From Hippophae tibetana (taxonomy: Eukaryota > Streptophyta > Magnoliopsida > Rosales > Elaeagnaceae), in contig CM072810.1 in assembly GCA_037013495.1 (NCBI GenBank), forward strand, positions 53,926,843 through 53,990,842: DNA of 64,000 nucleotides, read 5' to 3'. This document shows positions 25,039-37,835 of the stretch, one piece after another. The notes under the pieces are model-generated. The model did not search any database and had not been told where the DNA came from. It worked only from the letters and a program-made list of their open reading frames with translations. Position numbers and translations under genes: made by a program. Numbering within the stretch: the first letter of the stretch is position 1; each line of letters starts with the position of its first letter.

Positions 25039-27415
25039 AAAGCTTAAGCTTTCAATACGGGATGCTTGAACTGTCACCCTTAATCCTCGTTCAAAACTCA
25101 CACCAAGTCACGAGGATGTTACCCCCCATGCACGACACAAGTCATTCTAAATGACACATGGAAACAACATAGAAAGGTTACCCACAACAACGAACCCAGG
25201 GATGGTACTTACCTCGGTTGCATCATTCCGTCTCTTGTAAGCGAACTTCACCTCGAACTTGTGCTTTTGTGGGATACAAATCGGAGATCATGTTTTGATA
25301 ACAAATATAGGAAAAATAGCTAATCCTTCCTTCCTAAAGCTTAAGCTTTCCATGCGGGACGCTTGAACTGTCACCCTTAATCCTCGTTCAAAGATCACAA
25401 CAAGTCACGAGGCTATTACCCCCCGTGCACGACACAAGTCATTCTAAATGACACATGGAAACAACATAGAAAGGTTACCCACAACAACGAACCCAGGGAT
25501 GGTACTTACCTCGGTTGCATCATTCCGTCTCTTGTAAGCGAACTTCACCTCGAACTTGTGCCTTTGTGGGATACAAATCGGAGATCATGTTTTGATAACA
25601 AATATAGGAAAAATAGCTAATCCTTCCTTCCTAAAGCTTAAGCTTTCAATACGGGATGCTTGAACTGTCACCCTTAATCCTCGTTCAAAACTCACACCAA
25701 GTCACGAGGATGTTACCCCCCATGCATTACACAAGTCATTCTAAATGACACATGGAAACAACATAGAAAGGTTACCCACAACAACAAACCCAGGGATGGT
25801 ACTTACCTCGGTTGCCTCATTTCGTCTCTTGTAAGCGAACTTGACCTAGAACTTGTGCTTTTGTGGGACACAAACCTGAGATCATGTTTTGATACCAAAC
25901 ATAGGAAAAATAGCTAATCCTTCCTTCGAAAAGCTTAAGCTTTCAATACGGGATGCTTGAACTGTCACCCTTAATCCTCGTTCAAAACTCACACCAAGTC
26001 ACGAGGATGTTACCACCCATGCACGACACAAGTCATTCTAAATGATACTTGGAAATAACATAGAAAGGTTACCCAGAACAACGAACCCCGGGATGGTACT
26101 TACCTCGGTTGCATCATTCCGTCTCTTGTAAGCGAACTTTACCTCGAACTAGTACTTTTATGCGACACAAACCTGAGATCATGTTTTGATACCAACCATA
26201 GGAAAAATAGCTAATCCTTCCTTCCAAAAGCTTAAGCTTTCAATACGTGATGCTTGAACTGTCACCCTTAATCCTCGTTCAAAACTCACACCAAGTCACG
26301 AGGATGTTACCCCCCATGCATTACACAAATCATTCTAAATGACACATGGAAACAACATAGAAAGGTTACCCACAACAACAAACCCAGGGATGGTACTTAC
26401 CTCGGTTGCATCATTTCGTCTCTTGTAAGCGAACTTGACCTAGAACTTGTGCTTTTATGGGACACAAACCTGAGATCATGTTTTGATACCAAACATAGGA
26501 AAAATAGCTAATCCTTCCTTCGAAAAGCTTAAGCTTTCAATACGGGATGCTTGAACTGTCACCCTTAATCCTCGTTCAAAACTCACACCAAGTCACGAGG
26601 ATGTTACCCCCCATGCACGACAAAAGTCATTCTAAATGACACTTGGAAACAACATAGAAAGGTTACCCACAAAAACAAACCCAGGGATGGTACTTACCTT
26701 GGTTACATCATTCCGTCTCTTGTAAGCGAACTTTACCTCGAACTTGTGCTTTTATGGGACACAAACCTGAGATCATGTTTTGATACCAAACATAGGAAAA
26801 ATAGCTAATCCTTCCTTCGAAAAGCTTAAGCTTTCAATACGGGATGCTTGAACTGTCACCCTTAATCCTCGTTCAAAACTCACACCAAGTCACAAGGATG
26901 TTACCCCCCATGCACGACACAAGTCATTCTAAATGACACATGGAAACAACATAGAAAGGTTACCCACAACAACGAACCCAGGGATGGTACTTACCTCGGT
27001 TGCATCATTCCGTCTCTTGTAAGCGAACTTTACCTCGAACTTGTGCCTTTGTGGGATACAAATCGGAGATCATGTTTTGATAACAAATATAGGAAAAATA
27101 GCTAATCCTTCCTTCCTAAAGCTTAAGCTTTCCATGCGGGACGCTTGAATTGTCACCCTTAATCGTCGTTCAAAGATCACAACAAGTCACGAGGTTGTTA
27201 CCCCCCGTGCACGACACAAGTCATTCTAAATGACACTTGGAAACAACATAGAAAGGTTACCCACAACAACAAACCCAGGGATGGATACTTACCTCGGTTT
27301 CATCATTCCGTCTCTTGTAAGCGAACTTTACCTCGAACTAGTGCTTTTATGCGACACAAACCTGAGATCATGTTTTGATACCAAACATAGGAAAAATAGC
27401 TAATCCTTCCTTCCA
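25039..27415 (+). repeat. Partial third 2,672-bp copy passing into an A-F segment
   Basis: Up to about 25697 the sequence follows the 2,672-bp unit. From there it reads C (with GCCTCATTTCG), D (CCCCGGG near 26087), C', F-like (GACAAAAGTC, GGTTACATC), E-like and A. The A-F type unit therefore reappears after the G/H block. The D monomer has ATGTTACCACCC, an interrupted C-run, near 26008. Confidence 0.72.
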
Positions 27416-28903
27416 AAAGCTTAAGCTTTCAATACGGGACGCTTGAACTGTCACCCTTAATCCTCGTTCAAAACTCACACCAAGTCACGAGGATGTTACC
27501 CCCCATGCATTACACAAGTCATTCTAAATGACACATGGAAACAACATAGAAAGGTTACCCACAACAACGAACCCAGGGATAATACTTACCTCGGTTGCAT
27601 CATTCCGTCTCTTGTAAGCGAACTTTACCTCGAACTTGTTCTTTTATGGGACACAAACCTTAGATCATGTTTTGATACCAAACATAGGAAAATAGCTAAT
27701 CCTTTCTTCCTAAAGCATAAGCTTTCAAATACGGGACGCTTGAACTGCCACCCTTAATACTCGTTCAAAGCTCACAACAAGTCACGAAGATGTTACCCCC
27801 CCGTGCACGAAACAAGTCATTCTAAATGACACTTTTAAACAACATAGAAAGGTTACCCACAACAACAAACCCAGGGATGGTACTTACCTCGGTTGCATCA
27901 TTCCGTCTCTTGTAAGCGAACTTTACCTCGAACTTGTGCTTTTATGGGACACAAACCTGAGATCATGTTTTGATACCAAACATAGGAAAAATAGCTAATC
28001 CTTCATTCCAAAAGCTTAAGCTTTCAATACGGGATGCTTGAACTGTCACCCTTAATCCTCGTTCAAAACTCACACCAAGTCACGAGGATGTTACCCCCCA
28101 TGCACGACACAAGTCAATCTAAATGACACATGGAAACAACATAGAAAGGTTACCCACAACAACGAACCCAGGGATGGATACTTACCTCGGTTGCATCATT
28201 CCGTCTCTTGTAAGCGAACTTTACCTCGAACTAGTGCTTTTATGCGACACAAACCTGAGATCATGTTTTGATACCAAACATAGGAAAAATAGCTAATCCT
28301 TCCTTCCAAAAGCTTAAGCTTTCAATACGGGACGCTTGAACTGTCACCCTTAATCCTCGTTCAAAACTCACACCAAGTCACGAGGATGTTACCCCCCATG
28401 CATTACACAAGTCATTCTAAATGACACATGGAAACAACATAGAAAGGTTACCCACAACAACGAACCCAGGGATGATACTTACCTCGGTTGCATCATTCCG
28501 TCTCTTGTAAGCGAACTTTACCTCGAACTTGTTCTTTTATGGGACACAAACCTTAGATCATGTTTTGATACCAAACATAGGAAAATAGCTAATCCTTCCT
28601 TCCTAAAGCGTAAGCTTTCAAATACGGGACGCTTGAACTGCCACCCTTAATCCTCGTTCAAAGCTCACAACAAGTCACGAGGATGTTACCCCCCCGTGCA
28701 CGACACAAGTCATTCTAAATGACACATGGAAACAACATAGAAAGTTTACCCACAACAACGAACCCAGGGATGATACTTACCTCGGTTTCATCATTCCGTC
28801 TCTTGTAAGCGAACTTTACCTCGAACTAGTGCTTTTATGCGACACAAACCTGAGATCATGTTTTGATACCAAACATAGGAAAAATAGCTAATCCTTCCTT
28901 CCA
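27416..28903 (+). repeat. G-H-X trimer followed by G-H dimer
   Basis: G monomers begin at 27416 and 28309 (893 bp apart), and the following unit starts at 28904 (595 bp later). Private changes in the first G/H include GGGATAATAC, AAAGCATAAGC, CACGAAGATG and GACACTTTTAAAC near 27830. This shows G+H duplicating with and without a third monomer. Confidence 0.73.
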
Positions 28904-31878
28904 AAAGCTTAAGCTTTCAATACGGGACGCTTGAACTGTCACCCTTAATCCTCGTTCAAAACTCACACCAAGTCACGAGGATGTTACCCCCCATGCATTA
29001 CACAAGTCATTCTAAATGACACATGGAAACAACATAGAAAGGTTACCCACAACAACGAACCCAGGGATGATACTTACTTCGGTTGCATCATTCCGTCTCT
29101 TGTAAGCGAACTTTACCTCGAACTTGTTCTTTTATGGGACACAAACCTTAGATCATGTTTTGATACCAAACATAGGAAAATAGCTAATCCTTTCTTCCTA
29201 AAGCATAAGCTTTCAAATACGGGACGCTTGAACTGCCACCCTTAATCCTCGTTCAAAGCTCACAACATGTCACGAAGATGTTACCCCCCCGTGCACGAAA
29301 CAAGTCATTCTAAATGACACTTGGAAACAACATAAAAAGGATACCCACAACAACAAACCCAGGGATGGTACTTACCTCGGTTGCATCATTCCGTCTCTTG
29401 TAAGCGAACTTTACCTCGAACTTGTGCTTTTATGGGACACAAACCTGAGATCATGTTTTGATACCAAACATAGGAAAAATAGCTAATCCTTCCTTCCAAA
29501 AGCTTAAGTTTTCAATACGGGATGCTTGAACTGTCACCCTTAATACTCGTTCAAAAATCACACCAAGTCACGAGGATGTTACCCCCCATGCACGACACAA
29601 GTCATTCTAAATGACACATGGAAACAACATAGAAAGGTTACCCACAACAACGAACCCAGGGATGGTACTTACCTCGGTTGCATCATTCCGACTCTTGTAA
29701 GCGAACTTCACCTCGAACTTGTGCTTTTGTGGGATACAAATCGAAGATCATGTTTTGATAACAAATATAGGAAAAATAGCTAATCCTTCCTTCCTAAAGC
29801 TTAAGCTTTCCATGCGGGACGCTTGAACTGTCACCCTTAATCCTCGTTCAAAGATCACAACAAGTCACGAGGCTGTTACCCCCCGTGCACGACACAAGTC
29901 ATTCTAAATGACACTTGGAAATAACATAGAAAGGTTACCCAGAACAACGAACCCCGGGATGGTACTTACCTCGGTTGCATCATTCCGTCTCTTGTAAGCG
30001 AACTTTACCTCGAACTAGTACTTTTATGCGACACAAACCTGAGATCATGTTTTGATACCAAACATAGGAAAAATAGCTAATCCTTCCTTCCAAAAGCTTA
30101 AGCTTTCAATACGGGACGCTTGAACTGTCACCCTTAATCCTCGTTCAAAACTCACACCAAGTCACGAGGATGTTACCCCCCATGCATTACACAAGTCATT
30201 CTAAATGACACATGGAAACAACATAGAAAGGTTACCCACAACAACAAACCCAGGGATGGTACTTACCTCGGTTGCATCATTCCGTCTCTTGTAAGCGAAC
30301 TTCACCTCGAACTTGTGCTTTTGTGGGATACAAATCGGAGATCATGTTTTGATAACAAAACATAGGAAAAATAGCTAATCCTTCCTTCCAAAAGCTTAAG
30401 CTTTCAATACGGGATCCTTGAACTGTCACCCTTAATCCTCGTTCAAAACTCACACCAAGTCACGAGGATGTTACCCCCCATGCACGACACAAGTCATTCT
30501 AAATGACACTTGGAAACAACATAGAAAGGTTACCCACAACAACAAACCCAGGGATGGTACTTACCTCGGTTGCATCATTCCGTCTCTTGTAAGCGAACTT
30601 TACCTCGAACTTGTGCTTTTATGGGACACAAACCTGAGATCATGTTTTGATACCAAACATAGGAAAAATAGCTAATCCTTCCTTCGAAAAGCTTAAGCTT
30701 TCAATACGGGATGCTTGAACTGTCACCCTTAATCCTCGTTCAAAACTCACACCAAGTCACGAGGATGTTACCCCCCATGCACGACACAAGTCATTCTAAA
30801 TGACACATGGAAACAACATAGAAAGGTTACCCACAACAACGAACCCAGGGATGGTACTTACCTCGGTTGCATCATTCCGTCTCTTGTAAGCGAACTTCAC
30901 CTCGAACTTGTGCCTTTGTGGGATACAAATCGGAGATCATGTTTTGATAACAAAATATAGGAAAAAGAGCTAATCCTTCCTTCGTAAAGCTTAAGCTTTC
31001 CATGCGGGACGCTTGAATTGTCACCCTTAATCCTCGTTCAAAGATCACAACAAGTCACGAGGCTGTTACCCCCTGTGCACGACACAAGTCATTCTAAATA
31101 ACACTTGGAAACAACATAGAAAGGTTACCCACAACAACAAACCCAGGGATGGATACTTACCACGGTTGCATCTTTCCGTCTCTTGTAAGCGAACTTTACC
31201 TCGAACTAGTGCTTTTATGCGACACAAACCTGAGATCATGTTTTGATACCAAACATAGGAAAATAGCTAATCCTTCCTTCCTAAAGCGTAAGCTTTCAAA
31301 TACGGGACGCTTGAACTGCCACCCTTAATCCTCGTTCAAAGCTCACAACAAGTCACGAGGATGTTACCCCCCCGTGCACGACACAAGTCATTCTAAATGA
31401 CACTTGGAAACAACATAGAAAGGTTACACACAACAACAAACTCAGGGATGATACTTACCTCGGTTGCATCATTCCGTCTCTTGTAAGCGAACTTTACCTC
31501 GAACTTGTTCTTTTATGGGACACAAACCTTAGATCATGTTTTGATACCAAACATAGGAAAATAGCTAATCCTTCCTTCCTAAAGCGTCAGCTTTCAAATA
31601 CGGGACGCTTGAACTGCCACCCTTAATCCTCGTTCAAAGCTCACAACAAGTCACGAGGATGTTACCCCCCCGTGCACGACACAAGTCATTCTAAATGACA
31701 CTTGGAAACAACATAGAAAGGTTACACACAACAACAAACTCAGGGATGGTACTTACCTCGGTTGTATCATTCCGTCTCTTGTAAGCGTACTTTACCTCGA
31801 ACTTGTGCTTTTATGGGACACAAACCTGAGATCATGTTTTGATACAAAACATAGGAAAATAGCTAATCCTTCCATCCT
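28904..31878 (+). repeat. Ten-monomer unit, ~2,976 bp, copy 1
   Basis: Starts with G (CTTACTTCGG) and H (AAAGCATAAGC, ACATGTCACGAAG), then X, E-like, an A/D hybrid with CCCCGGG, C/E-like, X, E and A, and ends with H-type monomers. Rare marks are GGAAAAAGAGC at 30960, TTCGTAAAGC and AAAGCGTCAGC at 31581. Copy 2 has each of these 2,976 bp later. Confidence 0.82.
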
Positions 31879-34854
31879 AAAGCGTAAGCTTTCAAATACG
31901 GGACGCTTGAACTGTCACCCTTAATCCTCGTTCAAAACTCACACCAAGTCACGAGGATGTTACCCCCCATGCATTACACAAGTCATTCTAAATGACACAT
32001 GGAAACAACATAGAAAGGTTACCCACAACAACGAACCCAGGGATGATACTTACTTCGGTTGCATCATTCCGTCTCTTGTAAGCGAACTTTACCTCGAACT
32101 TGTTCTTTTATGGGACACAAACCTTAGATCATGTTTTGATACCAAACATAGGAAAATAGCTAATCCTTTCTTCCTAAAGCATAAGCTTTCAAATACGGGA
32201 CGCTTGAACTGCCACCCTTAATCCTCGTTCAAAGCTCACAACATGTCACGAAGATGTTACCCCCCCGTGCACGAAACAAGTCATTCTAAATGACACTTGG
32301 AAACAACATAAAAAGGTTACCCACAACAACAAACCCAGGGATGGTACTTACCTCGGTTGCATCATTCCGTCTCTTGTAAGCGAACTTTACCTCGAACTTG
32401 TGCTTTTATGGGACACAAACCTGAGATCATGTTTTGATACCAAACATAGGAAAAATAGCTAATCCTTCCTTCCAAAAGCTTAAGTTTTCAATACGGGATG
32501 CTTGAACTGTCACCCTTAATACTCGTTCAAAAATCACACCAAGTCACGAGGATGTTACCCCCCATGCACGACACAAGTCATTCTAAATGACACATGGAAA
32601 CAACATAGAAAGGTTACCCACAACAACGAACCCAGGGATGGTACTTACCTCGGTTGCATCATTCCGACTCTTGTAAGCGAACTTCACCTCGAACTTGTGC
32701 TTTTGTGGGATACAAATCGAAGATCATGTTTTGATAACAAATATAGGAAAAATAGCTAATCCTTCCTTCCTAAAGCTTAAGCTTTCCATGCGGGACGCTT
32801 GAACTGTCACCCTTAATCCTCGTTCAAAGATCACAACAAGTCACGAGGCTGTTACCCCCCGTGCACGACACAAGTCATTCTAAATGACACTTGGAAATAA
32901 CATAGAAAGGTTACCCAGAACAACGAACCCCGGGATGGTACTTACCTCGGTTGCATCATTCCGTCTCTTGTAAGCGAACTTTACCTCGAACTAGTACTTT
33001 TATGCGACACAAACCTGAGATCATGTTTTGATACCAAACATAGGAAAAATAGCTAATCCTTCCTTCCAAAAGCTTAAGCTTTCAATACGGGACGCTTGAA
33101 CTGTCACCCTTAATCCTCGTTCAAAACTCACACCAAGTCACGAGGATGTTACCCCCCATGCATTACACAAGTCATTCTAAATGACACATGGAAACAACAT
33201 AGAAAGGTTACCCACAACAACAAACCCAGGGATGGTACTTACCTCGGTTGCATCATTCCGTCTCTTGTAAGCGAACTTCACCTCGAACTTGTGCTTTTGT
33301 GGGATACAAATCGGAGATCATGTTTTGATAACAAAACATAGGAAAAATAGCTAATCCTTCCTTCCAAAAGCTTAAGCTTTCAATACGGGATCCTTGAACT
33401 GTCACCCTTAATCCTCGTTCAAAACTCACACCAAGTCACGAGAATGTTACCCCCCATGCACGACACAAGTCATTCTAAATGACACTTGGAAACAACATAG
33501 AAAGGTTACCCACAACAACAAACCCAGGGATGGTACTTACCTCGGTTGCATCATTCCGTCTCTTGTAAGCGAACTTTACCTCGAACTTGTGCTTTTATGG
33601 GACACAAACCTGAGATCATGTTTTGATACCAAACATAGGAAAAATAGCTAATCCTTCCTTCGAAAAGCTTAAGCTTTCAATACGGGATGCTTGAACTGTC
33701 ACCCTTAATCCTCGTTCAAAACTCACACCAAGTCACGAGGATGTTACCCCCCATGCACGACACAAGTCATTCTAAATGACACATGGAAACAACATAGAAA
33801 GGTTACCCACAACAACGAACCCAGGGATGGTACTTACCTCGGTTGCATCATTCCGTCTCTTGTAAGCGAACTTCACCTCGAACTTGTGCCTTTGTGGGAT
33901 ACAAATCGGAGATCATGTTTTGATAACAAAATATAGGAAAAAGAGCTAATCCTTCCTTCGTAAAGCTTAAGCTTTCCATGCGGGACGCTTGAATTGTCAC
34001 CCTTAATCCTCGTTCAAAGATCACAACAAGTCACGAGGCTGTTACCCCCTGTGCACGACACAAGTCATTCTAAATAACACTTGGAAACAACATAGAAAGG
34101 TTACCCACAACAACAAACCCAGGGATGGATACTTACCACGGTTGCATCTTTCCGTCTCTTGTAAGCGAACTTTACCTCGAACTAGTGCTTTTATGCGACA
34201 CAAACCTGAGATCATGTTTTGATACCAAACATAGGAAAATAGCTAATCCTTCCTTCCTAAAGCGTAAGCTTTCAAATACGGGACGCTTGAACTGCCACCC
34301 TTAATCCTCGTTCAAAGCTCACAACAAGTCACGAGGATGTTACCCCCCCGTGCACGACACAAGTCATTCTAAATGACACTTGGAAACAACATAGAAAGGT
34401 TACACACAACAACAAACTCAGGGATGATACTTACCTCGGTTGCATCATTCCGTCTCTTGTAAGCGAACTTTACCTCGAACTTGTTCTTTTATGGGACACA
34501 AACCTTAGATCATGTTTTGATACCAAACATAGGAAAATAGCTAATCCTTCCTTCCTAAAGCGTCAGCTTTCAAATACGGGACGCTTGAACTGCCACCCTT
34601 AATCCTCGTTCAAAGCTCACAACAAGTCACGAGGATGTTACCCCCCCGTGCACGACACAAGTCATTCTAAATGACACTTGGAAACAACATAGAAAGGTTA
34701 CACACAACAACAAACTCAGGGATGGTACTTACCTCGGTTGTATCATTCCGTCTCTTGTAAGCGTACTTTACCTCGAACTTGTGCTTTTATGGGACACAAA
34801 CCTGAGATCATGTTTTGATACAAAACATAGGAAAATAGCTAATCCTTCCATCCT
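31879..34854 (+). repeat. Ten-monomer unit, ~2,976 bp, copy 2
   Basis: Near-identical to the preceding unit at an offset of 2,976 bp. Single-base differences I noticed are A/T at 29341/32317 and G/A at 30467/33443. The agreement runs from about 28925 to about 34890. This is among the most similar pairs of long blocks in the window and implies a recent duplication. Confidence 0.83.
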
Positions 34855-37835
34855 AAAGCGTAAGCTTTCAAATACGGGACGCTTGAACTGCCACCCTTAA
34901 TCATCGTTCAAATCTCACACCAAGTCACGAGAATGTTACACCCCGTGCACGAAACAAGTCATTCTAAATGACACATGGAAACAACATAGAAAGGTTACCC
35001 ACAACAACGAACCCAGGGATGATACTTACCTCGGTTGCATCATTCCGTCTCTTGTAAGCGAACTTTACCTCGAACTTGTTCTTTTATGGGATACAAATCG
35101 GAGATCATGTTTTGATACCAAACATAGGAAAATAGCTAATCCTTCCTTCCTAAAGCTTAAGCTTTCAATACGGGACGCTTGAAATCTCACCCTTAATCCT
35201 CGTTCAAAGCTCACAACAAGTCACGAGGATGTTACCCCCCCGTGCACGACACAAGTCATTCTAAATGACACTTGGAAACAACATAGAAAGGTTACCCACA
35301 ACAACAAACTCAGGGATGGTACTTACCTCGGTTGCATCATTCCGTCTCTTGTAAGCGAACTTTACCTCGAACTTGTGCTTTTATGGGACACAAACATGAG
35401 ATCATGTTTTGATACCAAACATAAGAAAAATAGCTAATCCTTCCTTCCAAAAGCTTAAGCTTTCAATACGGGATCCTTGAACTGTCACCCTTAATCCTCG
35501 TTCAAAACTCACACCAAGTCACGAGGATGTTACCCCCATGCACGACACAAGTCATTCTAAATGACACATGGAAACAACATAGAAAGGTTACCCACAACAA
35601 CGAACCCAGGGATGGTACTTACCTCGGTTGCATCATTCCGTCTCTTGTAAGCGAACTTCACCTTGAACTTGTGCTTTTGTGGGATACAAATCGGAGATCA
35701 TGTTTTGATAACAAATATAGGAAAAATAGCTAATCCTTCCTTCCTAAAGCTTAAGCTTTCCATGCGGGACGCTTGAACTGTCACCCTTAATCCTCGTTCA
35801 AAGATCACAACAAGTCACGAGGTTGTTACCCCCCGTGCACGACACAAGTCATTCTAAATGACACTTGGAAACAACATAGAAAGGTTACCCACAACAACAA
35901 ACCCAGGGATGGATACTTACCTCGGGTGCATCATTCCGTCTCTTGTAAGCGAACTTTACCTCGAACTAGTGCTTTTATGCGACACAAACCTGAGATCCTG
36001 TTTTGATACCAAACATAGGAAAAATAGCTAATCCTTCCTTCCAAAAGCTTAAGCTTTCCATACGGGACGCTTGAACTGTCACCCTTAATCCTCGTTCAAA
36101 ACTCACACCAAGTCACGAGGATGTTACCCCCCATGCATTACACAAGTCATTCTAAATGACACATGGAAACAACATAGAAAGGTTACCCACAACAACGAAC
36201 CCAGGGATGATACTTACCTCGGTTGCATCATTCCGTCTCTTGTAAGCGAACTTTACCTCGAACTTGTTCTTTTATGGGACACAAACCTTAGATCATGTTT
36301 TGATACCAAACATAGGAAAATAGCTAATCCTTCCTTCCTAAAGCGTAAGCTTTCAAATACGGGACGCTTGAACTGCCACCCTTAATCCTCGTTCAAAGCT
36401 CACAACAAGTCACGAGGATGTTACCCCCCCGTGCACGACACAAGTCATTCTAAATGACACTTGGAAACAACATAGAAAGGTTACACACAACAACAAACTC
36501 AGGGATGGTACTTACCTCGGTTGCATCATTCCGTCTCTTGTAAGCGAACTTTACCTCGAACTTGTGCTTTTATGGGACACAAACCTGAGATCATGTTTTG
36601 ATACCAAACATAGGAAAAATAGCTAATCCTTCCTTCCAAAAGCTTAAGCTTTCAATACGGGATACTTGAACTGTCACCCTTAATCCTCGTTCAAAACTCA
36701 CACCAAGTCACGAGGATGTTACCCCCCATTCACGACACAAGTCATTCTAAATGACACATGGAAACAACATAGAAAGGTTACCCACAACAACGAACCCAGG
36801 GATGGTACTTACCTCGGTTGCATCATTCCGTCTCTTGTAAGCGAACTTCACCTCGAACTTGTGCTTTTGTGGGATACAAATCGGAGATCATGTTTGGATA
36901 ACAAATATAGGAAAAATAGCTAATCCTTCCTTCCTAAAGCTTAAGCTTTCAAATACGGGACGCTTGAACTGCCACCCTTAATCCTCGTTCAAAGCTCACA
37001 ACAAGTCACGAGGATGTTACCCCCCCCCCCCCCGTGCACGACACAAGTCATATTAAATGACACTTGGAAACAACATAGAAAGGTTACCCACAACAACAAA
37101 CCCAGGGATGGTACTTACCTCGGTTGCATCATTCCGTCTCTTGTAAGCGAACTTCACCTCGAACTTGTGCCTTTGTGGGATACAAATCGGAGATCATGTT
37201 TTGATAACAAAATATAGGAAAAATAGCTAATCCTTCCTTCCTAAAGCTTAAGCTTTCCATGCGGGACGCTTGAATTGTCACCCTTAATCCTCGTTCAAAG
37301 ATCACAACAAGTCACGAGGTTGTTACCCCTCGTGCACGACACAAGTCATTCTAAATGACACTTGGAAACAACATAGAAAGGTTACCCACAACAACAAACC
37401 CAGGGATGGATACTTACCTCGGTTGCATCATTCCGTCTCTTGTAAGCGAACTTTACCTCGAACTAGTGCTTTTATGCGACACAAACCTGAGATCATGTTT
37501 TGATACCAAACATAGGAAAAATAGCTAATCCTTCCTTCCAAAAGCTTAAGCTTTCAATACGGGACGCTTGAACTGTCACCCTTAATCCTCGTTCAAAACT
37601 CACACCAAGTCACGAGGATGTTACCCCCATGCATTACACAAGTCATTCTAAATGACACATGGAAACAACATAGAAAGGTTACCCACAACAACGAACCCAG
37701 GGATGATACTTACCTCGGTTGCATCATTCCGTCTCTTGTAAGCGAACTTTACCTCGAACTTGTTCTTTTATGGGATACAAATCGGAGATCATGTTTTGAT
37801 ACCAAACATAGGAAAATAGCTAATCCTTCCTTCCT
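34855..37835 (+). repeat. H-type monomer plus nine-monomer unit (2,684-bp period) with poly-C
   Basis: A divergent H monomer (CTTAATCATCG, GAGAATGTTACACCCC) leads into a G' monomer whose 3' end has E features (ATACAAATCGGAG), then GAAATCTCACCC at 35181. The following monomers carry GGGATCCTTG, ATGTTACCCCCATG, GGGTGCATC, G, H, GGGATACTTG and the first expanded C-tract. The same order resumes at 37836, 2,684 bp later. Confidence 0.75.
37020..37033 (+). repeat. Expanded poly-C tract, 14 C
   Basis: Fourteen C precede GTGCACG, where most monomers have six or seven. The host monomer has TTCAAATACGGG, GAACTGCCAC and CATATTAAATGAC. The tract could reflect slippage in the genome or a sequencing error in a homopolymer. 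Confidence 0.85.

Noticed and set aside
28904..34854. Assembly artefact as the cause of near-identical blocks
   Set aside because: Not dismissed, only not preferred: private single-base differences between copies argue for real duplicates, but read support cannot be judged from sequence alone.
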